Below are positions 22,170-33,359 of a stretch of DNA of 64,000 bases, piece by piece. The DNA is from Petaurus breviceps papuanus (lineage: Eukaryota; Chordata; Mammalia; Diprotodontia; Petauridae). Below the pieces are notes generated by a model. It had not been told where the DNA came from and made no database searches. It saw only the letters and a list, made by a program, of their open reading frames with translations. The DNA lies in contig JAMXIF010000224.1 in the NCBI GenBank assembly GCA_028583685.1, positions 925,448 through 989,447 of the forward strand, given 5' to 3'. The stretch's first letter is position 1. The number at the start of each line of letters is the position of its first letter. The translations under genes were made by a program, and so were the position numbers.

Positions 22170-23890
22170 TAAACATAGTGGATTGCTTAGAAAAGGAAAT
22201 GTCAATGATTTTATACTAGTTTTCATATTAGAGACAAGAAAACCAAGACTATAATTACTTAAATGATCACAGTCACCGGCCCCCAGAGTAAACATAAAGT
22301 AACACAAACCTGCCTGCTGTTTATACCCATCTGCCCTATCAAGGGGGAAAACCCAACGTCTGTACTCTCAACCTGATGGAATCTGCATTACTTTGTTGTA
22401 TTACAGCAAGCAATATTTTGGAAGTCAATTTTTACCCATCTATAATGAAGAAGTATTGTCATACGTTGTTGGCATAACATTCTGTTCAACTTTCTGCCAA
22501 GAGAGTGAGTTGTAACTTTCAAGACTCACATCCCAGGGGAGAATACCTCCCCTCAAAACAGGGCACCTTAAAGGAACAGAAGAAGTCCCTAAGGACATAC
22601 TATACTTGTCTGAGATGCTCCAAAAGTAATGAGAGTGTTCAAGGCTGCCAGCTAAAGAGAAAGTAATTCTTTCCCAAGGGCAATCGTGGCATAAAAGGTT
22701 GTCTTCCTCTCCTAAAACTGGGCATATTTGTTTCCAAGCATCAACAGGGGATCAACCAGATTGCTCCTCAAAGGCTATAACCCAGAGGTGTATGTCAGGA
22801 TGCATGGGCAGATTCCCTCATCCAGTTACACTGAAGCAATAACCCAAAACTTGGCAGAGCAAGTCGGGGTATGAACAAGATTATCAAATTATATTGAAGC
22901 CCAGAATTTGAAGCAGCTGTGAAATAAGAGGTCTTGATACCAAGTATAAATAGGAAAAGTGAACAGAGGGAAAAAAGCAGTCTTAGATTAAAAGCAAATT
23001 ACCATTGTGGTGTAGGAAACCAGGTGCTGGACTTAAGAGTATGGATGACTGAGTCAATCCAGACTCAGACACTGGTATACTGTGAGACCCTTCCTCATCT
23101 ATAAAAGAAGGAGCTGAAGGCCATGGCCCCTAACATTCCTTCCAGCTCAAGATCTCTGATCTTTTGAGCTGGGATCCTGACTGAGTCCAACACAATCTCA
23201 TAAGCAGGAGAACATCATCTTGACCCAAAGGGCCCAATCCCAACCTTGAAAATAACAAGAGGGTATATGAATAAATAAAACTAGAGCCCACTGGGCTTCC
23301 CATCTCTGAGGCAGAAAAGGCATAAGCAGAAGAAAAGGAAAGCTACCCAAGAATTGGATTATGCGACAAAAGGGTTAAGAAACAACAATGTAATACATAG
23401 GCACACCCCCAAGAAAAGCATAAAAGATGGGAATTAAAAGAAAACCTTGAGATTCTTAACTCTGGGTATTGACACACCACAGAAAGAACACATTCATATC
23501 AATATCAACATTCTCTTTATGGATGAAAACACAAGACCTAAGGAACATAAACAGGAGGGTAGCTTACAGAATCTTCTCAGAGATGCAAAGAAAGGGCGGC
23601 TGGAAGTATTTCCCACATAATGGGTCATTTTACCTTACAGTGCTCCTAATGAGCAAAAGCTCATCACAAACTACATAGATAACAGCTGCTTGTTCTGCCA
23701 ACATCTGTGGCAGGAAATAAAGACATAGAAAAATTCTCTGAAGAACTTGCCAAGATCCTCCAAACATATCCGTCGTGTACATTGATGGTTTGATACAAAG
23801 TCCGGCACAGAAAAGGATGGCAAAAAATATTGGAAAATATGGTTCAGGATGATGAGATGAAAGAGGACAAAGAATGACAGGCTGCTGGGA
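22170..23890. other. Intron; one MIR, otherwise unassigned
   Basis: A MIR (+) is readable at about 23030-23170 ('gtactaagagtatgg' flank, then 'cagactcagacactggtata', 'cttcctcatctataaaag'). The rest has no family I can support. 'gaggacaaagaatgacagg' near 23865 is shared with the RTE-like piece at 9810. Confidence 0.45.
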
Positions 23891-24149
23891 GTCTAACACT
23901 CATGAAGACTTTCTCCAGAAAGAGTAGGAAGGTATTTGACATGGCAGGCAACAAACACCACCACAAAAAAATGAGACTGACTGGAGATGACTCACCACAG
24001 ACACCAGGGCCACCAGTAAAAGCAAAGGTCAGAATTAACACTGAACTAGAAGAAAGGGTAAAGATGAGAAGATACTGCTTTCTAGAAGGTTCTGGGGAGG
24101 GGGGAGGGAGTGTTGAGTAGAACGAAACTTCAAGAAAGTCAGTCAAGGG

Positions 24150-24715
24150 ATGTGGCAGCCAAAAAGGCCAACCTGATGCTGGGCTTCCTCAGTAAGGGCA
24201 GAGCTTCTAGGAGACAAAAGTGATCATGACATCATGCCATTGCTCTCTTCCCCGGTCAAAACTCGCCTGGAGGGAGGTGTTCAGTTCTGGGTGCTGCTGT
24301 TAAAGAATGGACACCTGGGGGGGGGGGGGTAAGGATTGTAGTTCATGACTACAGTTGATGGCCCAGGACAAGGTTAGCCTGGAGGGGGAACGTGAAAGCT
24401 GTCTTCAAGTATCCAGAGGGCTGTCATGTACAAGAGGGACTGGCCTTAGAAGGCGGAGCCAGAAGCAATGACCAGAAATAGCAAAGAGGTCAATTTGGGC
24501 TTGATTCAGAAAACAACTTCCCAAGTTGTCTAAAAGTGTGAGAGCTTGTCTCTAGGGAACATCTCTTCTTCTACCTTGAAGGTCTTCAGGCAGAGGCTCA
24601 ATAACCACCTATCAGATGTCAGGTAAGGCTTTTATGGATGGGTTGGGCTAGATGGCCACTGAGGTCCCTTCCAGCTCTCAAGTTCCATGACTCCATTCAA
24701 TGATAACAGCGCTGG
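24150..24715 (+). repeat. L3/CR1 LINE 3' end
   Basis: A long ordered match: 'ggccaacctgatgctgggct', 'ggtgttcagttctgggtgct', 'gaaagctgtcttcaagtatc', 'aacaacttcccaagttgtct' and the terminal 'gatggccactgaggtccctt', the CR1/L3 3' UTR. Confidence 0.85.
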
Positions 24716-24769
24716 CCTTCCGTTCAAACAAGCTATTGATGCTGACAAATAGGAAGCGGACAAGGGAAA

Positions 24770-24960
24770 GAACCTGATTCCAATCCATGGAGATTTGGAG
24801 ATTAAGGATGAAAATTTGAATTCTAACTCTGCCTCTGACTACCTATGATCTCCAAAAAGTCACAGCCTCCATGGGCTTCACTTTCCTCATCTGCAAGAGG
24901 AGAGCACTGGACAAGATGAGCTCCGAGATTTCTGCCAGCTTCCGAACTCTGATCACATGA
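24770..24960 (+). repeat. MIR SINE
   Basis: 'ttgaattctaactctgcctc', 'cttcactttcctcatctgca' and 'gacaagatgagctccgagat' are MIR core and 3' text. Confidence 0.75.
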
Positions 24961-25700
24961 TGATTATTTCCTATGGAAATTTAACTTCTGTAAAGCAACT
25001 GCCACAACAAAGTGGCCAAAGAATTCCAGACAACAAATAGTTAATCTCCTGGGCAAGCAGAAAAAACATGGAAACCAAGGGTAACATCAGCTTAGAATAT
25101 AAGCTCTAAATTTCAAAATGGTCCAGGGAGATGGTGGAAGACTACAAGCACTATCATCCCATGAAACAAGAATGGCAGCACATGGGAAACAAATCTGTAG
25201 GAACCTTGAAGTGAAACTTGACTAAAGCAAGTCATGCTAGGACCATTTATATGTGAAACTGGGAGGACACTAGTCAAACAATGGAATAAAGCTGCCAGCA
25301 TTTCAAGAATAATCTATTTTCATCATAATGAAAGTAGAGTCAACCTATCAAGAAGCTAGTACCTCAGGCCTTGACATATATGGAAAGTGCAAACAGCACT
25401 AAAGAATGTGAAATCAGAGATCAATGCTGAACCAGACCAAGTATACACAGAAGAAATCTGCACCAAAGGTGACAATCTCTAAAGTACTGATTTTCGAGAT
25501 ATTTAAAAGTTAGGAAGAAATTAAATATTTAGGGGAAAACCACAAACATTATAACAAAAAAAGTGATTGAGAAAATATCTGTAACTATTGATCAATATGC
25601 CCACTTTCTCACCTCTATAATTTTTTTAATAATCTAAAAATATCAGAAGGAAACAGGCAGACTTTTTCTGTATCTTTTCATTCTTATCTATAATTTTTGT
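24961..25700. other. Intron, nothing recognised
   Basis: A/T-rich and without a repeat family that I can name. Confidence 0.4.
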
Positions 25701-25709
25701 TCATATATC

Positions 25710-28312
25710 ACCATCAGAATAAGTGTCTAAGAGCCCCAGGGCGGGCCTGACCAGGCTCTGCCTGGAGGGACTCCAGATCACCAGCAGCTGTGGCCGTTCC
25801 CAGAATTATCAACACATAGATGCGAAGGACAGAGTGAGAGGTCAGTGCAGTATGGACTTTGGGACCCAGTAATTGGGAGTGCCTCAGCTTTTGCCCCCGG
25901 GGCAAGAAGCCTGCTGAGGGCTGCTGTGCAGCCTCCACCACCACATGGCAGCTTTGGGTCCTGGCCTACAGATTGTAGGGGGTCCAAGCAACTAGTCTAA
26001 GGGGTAATTGCTCTTGCTTTAATCTGCTTGGATCTGGATCCCAGTCTAGGGTGGAGGTCCTGGGGTGTGTGTCCAGCTTGCCAGAGCATGTGGAAGCTTC
26101 AGCAAGGGCTCCCAACTAATACCTCTGGCAGCTGGGAAAACCCCAGCATTTGGGATGGAAGCTCCCCTGTCTGGTAGCAGTCCTACTGTGGCAAAAAGCC
26201 AAAAAGTTAAGTAATTGAGTGGCAACATGCTCAGGCAAAGGAAACATAGCAAACACAAGAACCCAACATTAGACTCCTATTTTGGGGACAAAAAGGATCA
26301 AAGCATGGAACAGGAGGAAGACAGTGAAGTCAGAACTCCTGCACCAAAAACATCAAAGGAAAATACAAGCTGGTTACAGGCCATAGAGGACCGTAAGAAG
26401 CAAATAAGAGAAGTGGAGGAAAAAATTGGGAAGAGAAATGAGAACAATGCAAGAAAATTATGAAATGAGAGTCAATAGCCTGAGTGAGGAAAATAACACC
26501 TTAAAAAAACAGACTAACTCAAATGGCAAAAGAGGCTCAAAAAGGCAATGAGGAGAAGAATGCCTTAAAAAGCCGAATTTGCCAGATGGAAAAAGAATCT
26601 CAAAAGCTCAATGAGGAGAATCATTGCTTCAGAATTAGATTTGAGCAAATGGAAGCTAATGACATTATGAGAAATCAAAATGCTATTAAACAGATCCAAA
26701 GAAATGAAAGAATAGAAGGCAATGTGAAATATCTCATGGGAAAAACCACTGACCTGGAAAATAGATGCAGGAGAGATCATTTAAAAATTATTGGACTACC
26801 TGAAAGCCATGATCAAAGAAAGAACCTAGAAATCATCTTTCAAGAAATTCTCAATGAAAACTGCCCTTATGTTTTAGAACCAGAGGGCAAAATAGAGGTT
26901 GAAAGAATCCACCCATCACCTCCTGAAAAAGATCCCAAAAAGAAAACTCCTAGGAATATTACAGCCAGGTTCCAAAATTCCCAGATCAAGGAGAGAATGT
27001 TACAAGTAGCCAGGAAGAAACAATTTGAATATTGTAGAAACACAATCAGGATAACCCAGCATCTGGCAGCTTCTACACTGAGGGATCGAAGGGCTTGGAA
27101 TATGATATTCCAGAGGGCAAAGGAGTTGGGATTAAAACCAAGAATCACCTACCCAGCAAAACTGAGTATCATGTTTCAGGGGGAAATTTGGTCATTCAGT
27201 GGAATAGAGGACTTTCAAGCATTCTTGATGAAAAAACTGGAGTTGAATAGAAAGTTTGACATTCAAGCATGAGAAGGTAAACAGGGAAAATAAACCATAA
27301 GGAACTTATCAAATTTGAACTATTAACATTCCTACATGGAAAAATGATAATTGTAACTCATGAAACTTTTCTCATTATGAAAATAATTGAAGGGAATATA
27401 TATGTCTATATCGGAGGGTATATGGGCATATGAATACATATGTGAATGTGTGTATATATGTTTACAGGTATACATAGATAGAGGACACAGGACCAATTTA
27501 ATAGGAAGGGATGATACTTAAAAGGTGAAATCAAGAGGTGAGAGAGGAATATAATGAGAGGAGATGGGGACAGACAGAATGGGGTAAACTATCTCATATA
27601 GAAGAGGCAAGGGAAAATGGTTACAATGGAGGGCAAGAACAGGAAAGCAAAAGGGAATGGGTCAAACTTATTCTCATTGAATTTGGCTTGGGGGGAGGGA
27701 GTGAAATACACACTAAATAGGGTATCTCACCCTACAGGAGAGTAGGGGGAAAGGGGATGAGAGGGGAGATGATGGAATGGAGGGCAGGCTGGGGGGGAGG
27801 GAAGTTGGAAGCACCCACTTTTGAAAAGAGATGGGATCAAAGTAGAGAATAGAACTAGTGGGAGGTGGGATAGGAAGGAGGGAAATATAGTCAGTCTTTT
27901 ACAATATATCAACTATGTTAATGTTTCGTATAAGCTACACATGTACAACCTATACTGAACTGCTTATCTTTCCAGTAACGGCGGGTGACAAGGGAGGAAG
28001 GGAATGAATCTGGAATTCAAAGTTTTAATATCAAATGTTTAAATATATATATACATATATATACTATTAATAATACTATTTTATATATAATTGGGAAATA
28101 AGATATACAGGCACTGGGGCATAGAGATCCACCGTGCCCTACTGGAAAAGTCAAAGGCGGTATGAGAGAAGATATGGGAGGAGGGGGTATACTGTGGGAC
28201 TATTATTTTGGGGCAGTGGGTAGGGGAAAAACAGAGAAAATGTGTAACTCAAAATCTGGCAGAAATGAATGATGTAAATTAGAAGTTAATAAAGCATTTG
28301 AAAAATGAAAAA
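25710..28312 (+). mobile_element. HAL1 (half-L1) element A, ORF1 only
   Basis: This is a LINE-1-derived element that carries ORF1 but no ORF2 and depends on L1 for movement. The 5' end is truncated compared with element B. ORF1 starts MLRQRKHSKHKN at 26215. It has a glutamate/lysine-rich coiled-coil part, then an RRM-like block (RRDHLKIIGLPESHDQ) and a C-terminal domain (LAASTLRDRRAWNMIFQRAK, PAKLSIMFQGEIWSF) ending at 27272. The frame shifts at an A run of six (26420-26425) where element B has five; downstream of it 249 codons stay open. After ORF1 about 1 kb of purine-rich 3' UTR runs straight to the tail near 28310. No endonuclease or RT text is seen. Confidence 0.8.
26215..27272 (+). pseudogene. 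HAL1 ORF1 (L1 ORF1p-like), one frameshift
   Basis: ORF1p is a trimeric RNA-binding chaperone in L1 ribonucleoprotein particles. The piece 26523-27272 is continuously open and carries the RRM and C-terminal domain. The upstream piece 26215-26463 carries the N-terminus and start of the coiled coil in another frame. The homopolymer A run between them accounts for the shift. Remaining open after so long suggests a younger insertion than the remnant at 10.7 kb. Confidence 0.75.
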
Positions 28313-28364
28313 AAGAATGTGTGTAAAATTAACTATAATCCTCAAAATGTTAATAAAAATTGTT

Positions 28365-28610
28365 TTAGAAGTTTTTTAATCATATCTGACTCTTTGTGAC
28401 CCCATTTGGGGTTTTCCTGGCAAAGATATTGGAATGATTTGCCATTTCCTTCTCCAGCTCATTTTACAAATACAGAAACTGAGGCAAAGTTAAGTGACTT
28501 ACTCAGGGTCACAGAACTAGTTAGTATTTGAGGTCATAATTGAATTCAAGAAGATGAGTCTTCCTGATTCCAGGTCTAGTACTCTTTCAAATGCACCACT
28601 TAGGCAGACA
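28365..28610 (-). repeat. Mar1-type SINE
   Basis: 'tctgactctttgtgacccca', 'ttccttctccagctcatttt' and 'agaagatgagtcttcctgat' are in Mar1 antisense order, just beyond the HAL1 tail. Confidence 0.85.
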
Positions 28611-28619
28611 TAGGGCCTA

Positions 28620-29310
28620 ACTGTCAATGCAATACACACCCCTCTTCTCCTTCTATTCTAGGCCCAAATCACTGTCCAGCTGCACTGTGGGTCCCAGTTT
28701 TATGGCCAACATATCCACCTGCATGGCGGAGGCTAGGTGGGCCATACATCATCTCGATCTTCATCTTCACTTATTGAATGGAATGTCCTGTGTCGGTAAG
28801 TGAGCTGAGCTCTTTTGAATGAGTCTGGATCTCATTTGGGAGTTTCTGCAATATCCCCAGCACAGTGTCATGTGCTAACAGGAGCTTCTAGAGGACAGGG
28901 AATGCTTTTGTGACCTGGATTTTTGCTGGTCATGCTTTATGACAATAGTGAAACACCTCCTAAAAGCCTAAAGCAAAACTGATTTTAATAATCAGAAGAT
29001 CAAACACCATTTATCTCTGTTGTTGCATGTATCATGATCTTAACATGTACAGAGGAGAGCTCTCTCCCATAGAAGAGAGCGGTTCAGGGGGCATTTGGTT
29101 TTACTGATTCAAATGATTTTTTTTTTACTGTGGGAGCTTATATTCTCTGTACCTTTCAGACAATTGTGGAGCTGAGGAAATAGGGTCTGCTGTAGAATAT
29201 AGCTCACTGATGCTTCTCTGTTCTCTTTTCATATATTGATTCATATTGATCAAGGATGCCCTCATATGTGTGCAAATAATTCTGATAAAGATGGCAAAGT
29301 AGACAGATAA
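28620..29310. other. Intron between the two HAL1 elements, nothing recognised
   Basis: No repeat core or exon signal is supported. Confidence 0.4.
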
Positions 29311-29311
29311 G

Positions 29312-32300
29312 GGGGATGGAGCCAAGATGGCAGAGCAGAAGCAGGAAATTTCATGAGCTCCCACCACAACCATCTCCAATACCTGTAAAATATGATTCTA
29401 AACAAATTTTAGAACTAAGTGACAGAGAGAAACAAATCTCCTTCTGAAGCCAGTCTGGCAGGCTGCCAGGAAGGGTCTATCACACCAGACTGGAAGCCCA
29501 GTGCAGTCCCACGTGAGCCACACTGAGCCTGGAGTGGCCCCCATCAGTGGCACACACTGGCCAAAGCAGACTTCAGAAAAGTGAATCACGAGCAGCTGTG
29601 GTGGTTTCCAGACTTCTCAACCCATAAATGCCAAAGAGAAAGTAAAAGGTCAGTGGGGAACTCTGTTAGAACTGGGTGATGAAAGAGTGCAGTCCAGCCC
29701 CTGCCCCTGGGATGAGAGGTGGCAGAGGTCAATGGCTGCAGCTGCTGCCATGTGGCTACCTCCGGAGCTCCTGGCCTGCAGACTGTAGGGGGAACCAAGC
29801 GACCATTCATAGGGTAATCGTTCTTGCTTTGACCTGCTTGGATCTGGGTCACTGTCTTGGGTGGTGGTCCTGGGGTAAGAAATGCCAATGTGCCAGAGTT
29901 GTGGTAGCTGTAGAGAGGGAGCCCTCATCAGACCTCTGGCAACATGTGTGAAAACCCCAGTGATTTGGGACACAGCTCTCTCTACTCTGGAAGCAGAGTT
30001 CTACCATGGCAAAGAGCTCAAAAGTCAAGTCATTGGCTGGCAAGATGAGCAAGCAGAGGAAGCACAATCAGACCATAGAATCCTTTTTTGAGGACAAAAA
30101 GGATCAAAACATGGAACCAGAAGAAGTCAATAAAGTAAGATCTCCTGCATCAAAAACTTCCAAGAAAAATATGAATTGGTTACAGGCCATGGAGGACTCA
30201 AGAAGGATTCCAAAAATCAAATAAGAGAAGTGGAGGAAAAATTGGGAAGAGAAATGAGAATGATTCAAGAAAATCATGAAAAGAGAGTCAACAGCCTGCT
30301 AAAGGAGACCCAAAAAATGCTGAAGAAAATAACACCTTAAAAACAGACTAACTCAAATAGCAAAAGAGGCCCCAAAAGCCAATGAGGAGAAGAATGCTTT
30401 AAAAAGCCAAATTGCCCAGATGGAAAAGGAATTTCAAAAGCTCACTGAAGAGAATAATTCCTTCAAAATTAGACTGAAGCAAATGGAAGCTAATGACTTT
30501 TTGAGAAATCAAGGTACTATAAAACAGATCCAAACAAATGAAAAAATAGAAGGCAGTGTGAAATATTTCATTGGAAAAACCACTGACCTGGAAAATAGAT
30601 CCAGGAGAGATCATTTAAAAATTATTGAACTACCTGAAAGCCATGGTCAAAAAAATAACCTAGAAATCATCCTTCTAGAAATTCTCAAGGAAAATTGCGC
30701 TGATATTCTAGAGCCAGAGAGCAAAATAGAAATTGAAAGAATTCACTGATCCCTCTTGAAAAAAGATCCCCAAAAGAAAACTCCTAGGAATATCATAGCC
30801 AAATTCCAGAGTTTCTAGGTCAAGGAGAAAATATTACAAGCTGCCAGGAAGAAACAATTTGAGTAATGTGGAAACACAATGAGGATAATACAAGGTCTAG
30901 CAGCTTCTACATTAAGGGATTGAAGGACTTGGAATATGATATTCCAGAGGTCAAAGGAGCTAGGATTAAAACCAAGAATCATCTACCCAGCAAAACTGAG
31001 TATGATGCTTCAGGGGAAAATATGGTCATTCCATAAAATGGAGGATTTTTCAAGCATTCTTGATGAAAAAAAATACAGAGCTGAACAGAAAATTTGACTT
31101 TCAAATACAAGAAGCAAGAAAAGCATGAGAAGGTAAACAGGAAAAAGAAATCATAAGGAATTATTAAAGTTGAACTATTTACATTCCTACATGGAAAAAC
31201 GATAATTGTAACTCATGAGACTTTCCTTAGTATGAGGATAGTTGAATGGAATATATGTGTGTGTGTATACATACATATATGTTTATATAGGAGGGTGTAT
31301 TGTGTATAATACATATGTGAGTGTGTTTATATATGTGTACATGTATACATAGACAGAGGGCACAGGATCAGTTGAATAGGAAGGGATGATATCTAAAAAA
31401 TAAAATTAAGAGGTAAGAGAGGAATATAATGAGAGAAGGAGATAGGGAAAGATAGAATAGGGTAAATTATCTCATATAAAAGAGGCAAGGGGCAGCCAGA
31501 TAGCACAGCGAGTAACAGCACTGGCTCCAGTGTTGGGATAACCTGGAGATTGAATCCCAGGCTCAGACACTTAGCACCCACCCAGAAACACCTGGCCATG
31601 TAACCTTGAGCAAGTTACTTAACCCCAATTGCTTAGGGGCAGCCAGGTGGCTCAGCGAGTGAGAGTACCGGCTCCAGTGTCGGGATGACCTGGATCAAAT
31701 CCAGGCTCAGATACTCAGCACCACACCCAGAAATAACTAGCCGTGTAACCTTGAGCAAGTTACTTAACCCCGATTGCTTTAAAAAAAAAATAAAAGAGGC
31801 AAGAGAAAACTGTTACAATGGAGGAGAAGAACAGGGAAGGTCAACCTTACTCTCATTGAATTTGGCTTAAGGAGGGAGTAACATACACATTCAATTGGGT
31901 ATCTTACCCTATAGGAAAGTAAGGGGGAAGCGGATAAGAGGGGGTATGATAGAAGGGAGGGCAGATTGGGGGAGAGGATACTTAGAAGCCCTTTTGAAAA
32001 GGGACAGGGTCAAAGTAGAAAATAGAATAAGTGGGGGGGGTGAGATAGGATGGAGGGAAATATAGTTAGTCTTTCACAATATATCTATTATGGAAATGTT
32101 TTGCGTAACTACACATGTACAACCTATATTGAATTGCTTATCTTCCCAGTGGGAGTGGATGAGGAGGGAAGAAGGAAAAGAATCTGGAAATCGAAGTTTT
32201 AAAAACAAATGTTTAAAAAAATTTTTTTTTACATGCAACATACAGGCACTGGGGTATAGAAATCCATCTTGCCCTACTAGAAAGTCAGAGGGGGTATGGG

Positions 32301-32433
32301 GGAGGACATAAGAGAGAGCAGATTGGGGGAAGGGGTATTCAGTAGACACGCTATTTTGGGGAGGAAGTACGGGAAAGACGGGGAGATAACTCAAAATCTT
32401 GTGGAAATGAATGTTGAAAACAAAAAATTTTAA
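29312..32433 (+). mobile_element. HAL1 element B, full length with TSD, split by a dimeric SINE
   Basis: Starts with the marsupial L1/HAL1 5' UTR signature 'ggggatggagccaagatggc' and ends in an A-rich tail. A 16-base target duplication, AAAGTAGACAGATAAG at 29296-29311 and AAAGTAGCCAGATAAG at 32434-32449, differs at one base. ORF1 begins MSKQRKHNQTIESFF (30045, or 30006 with an upstream in-frame ATG). It is broken by stops and shifts, yet readable to the C-terminal domain near 31100. There is no ORF2. The 3' UTR matches element A. The dimeric SINE at 31490-31789 lies in the 3' UTR. Without it the element is about 2.8 kb, a complete HAL1. Confidence 0.85.
31490..31789 (+). repeat. Dimeric tRNA-derived SINE with 14-bp TSD
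   Basis: Same head-to-tail arrangement as the copy at 10967: first unit 'ggggcagccagatagcacag' to 'ccccaattgctta', second unit 'ggggcagccaggtggctcag' to an A tail. The perfect duplication ATAAAAGAGGCAAG flanks the whole dimer (31476-31489, 31790-31803). Confidence 0.92.
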
Positions 32434-32449
32434 AAAGTAGCCAGATAAG

Positions 32450-33355
32450 TCAGTAGGTATTAATAGCTTCTCAGTCACCCTTTTTTGGTGGCAATGCAAG
32501 TCATGGTTTTTTTTCGTATAGTTCGATATCTTCTTTCATATATCTCAAAAATTAATTCATCAGTGCTTGCTTACAAAAAATATGTTGCCTCCAGCAAAGA
32601 CCTCTCGTTTACTTGAGCTGATCCAGCTGAGTCTCCCATCTTTCTTGCCTTGGTGCCACTTCCACTGCTCATACACATAGACATACTATAGGATTAGAAA
32701 ATGTGGGAATGTGATCGCCTTTACCATGCCCTTGATCTTATTCCCCCTGGCCAAGTAGTCATCTCCAAACTTTAGCAATTGAGTTTAAATCTCAAGCCAT
32801 CCTGTGCCTTTAATTTTCTGTGCTAAATAATTCCTTCGCTTTGGTGGTTTTTGCATTTTTTTCTGTCTTTCAAACACACTTGTCTCTTTTCAGAAATTAT
32901 TGAACTTCAAAGTTCATTTCAATCTCTTCAAAAAGGAGATAAAGAACATGTAGTCAGAGACTGAAATAGTCAGGACTGGATTAGCAACCTCATTACCACA
33001 TCTCCTGGGGTGTATGGTTCTCTGGCAACTGTCTAACTATGAGAGGTAAATTAGTCAGTTTCCCCTCTGTTTACTCTTCTGTTACCAACTTAATGAATTG
33101 TTAACAGCTAATGCTGTCACTAGGGGCACTCAACACATAAAAAATGTCATGTTCCATTCTTGTGGACACATTGACCAATAAGAAAGTGCTAGCTAGCTTC
33201 ATGGGCACCAGTCACGCTGTCACGAAAGATAGGGTAAACTGAAAGGGCAATTCAACCAGTGGAAAAAGAAAAAGAAATTGAAATAAGTTCTCCTTGCATG
33301 CCAACCAAACCCTTCCCAATCAGAAGAATGTTGTACTTTGGAACACGTTACATTA
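32450..33355. other. Intron, nothing recognised
   Basis: A/T-rich sequence with no family I can support. Confidence 0.4.
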
Positions 33356-33359
33356 GCTC

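Noticed and set aside
21926-22307. Alternative ENTHD1 second exon ending at AAG|GTGTCC (near 21945)
   Set aside because: It would drop the RLH residues kept in human and leave a phase that does not join the third exon.
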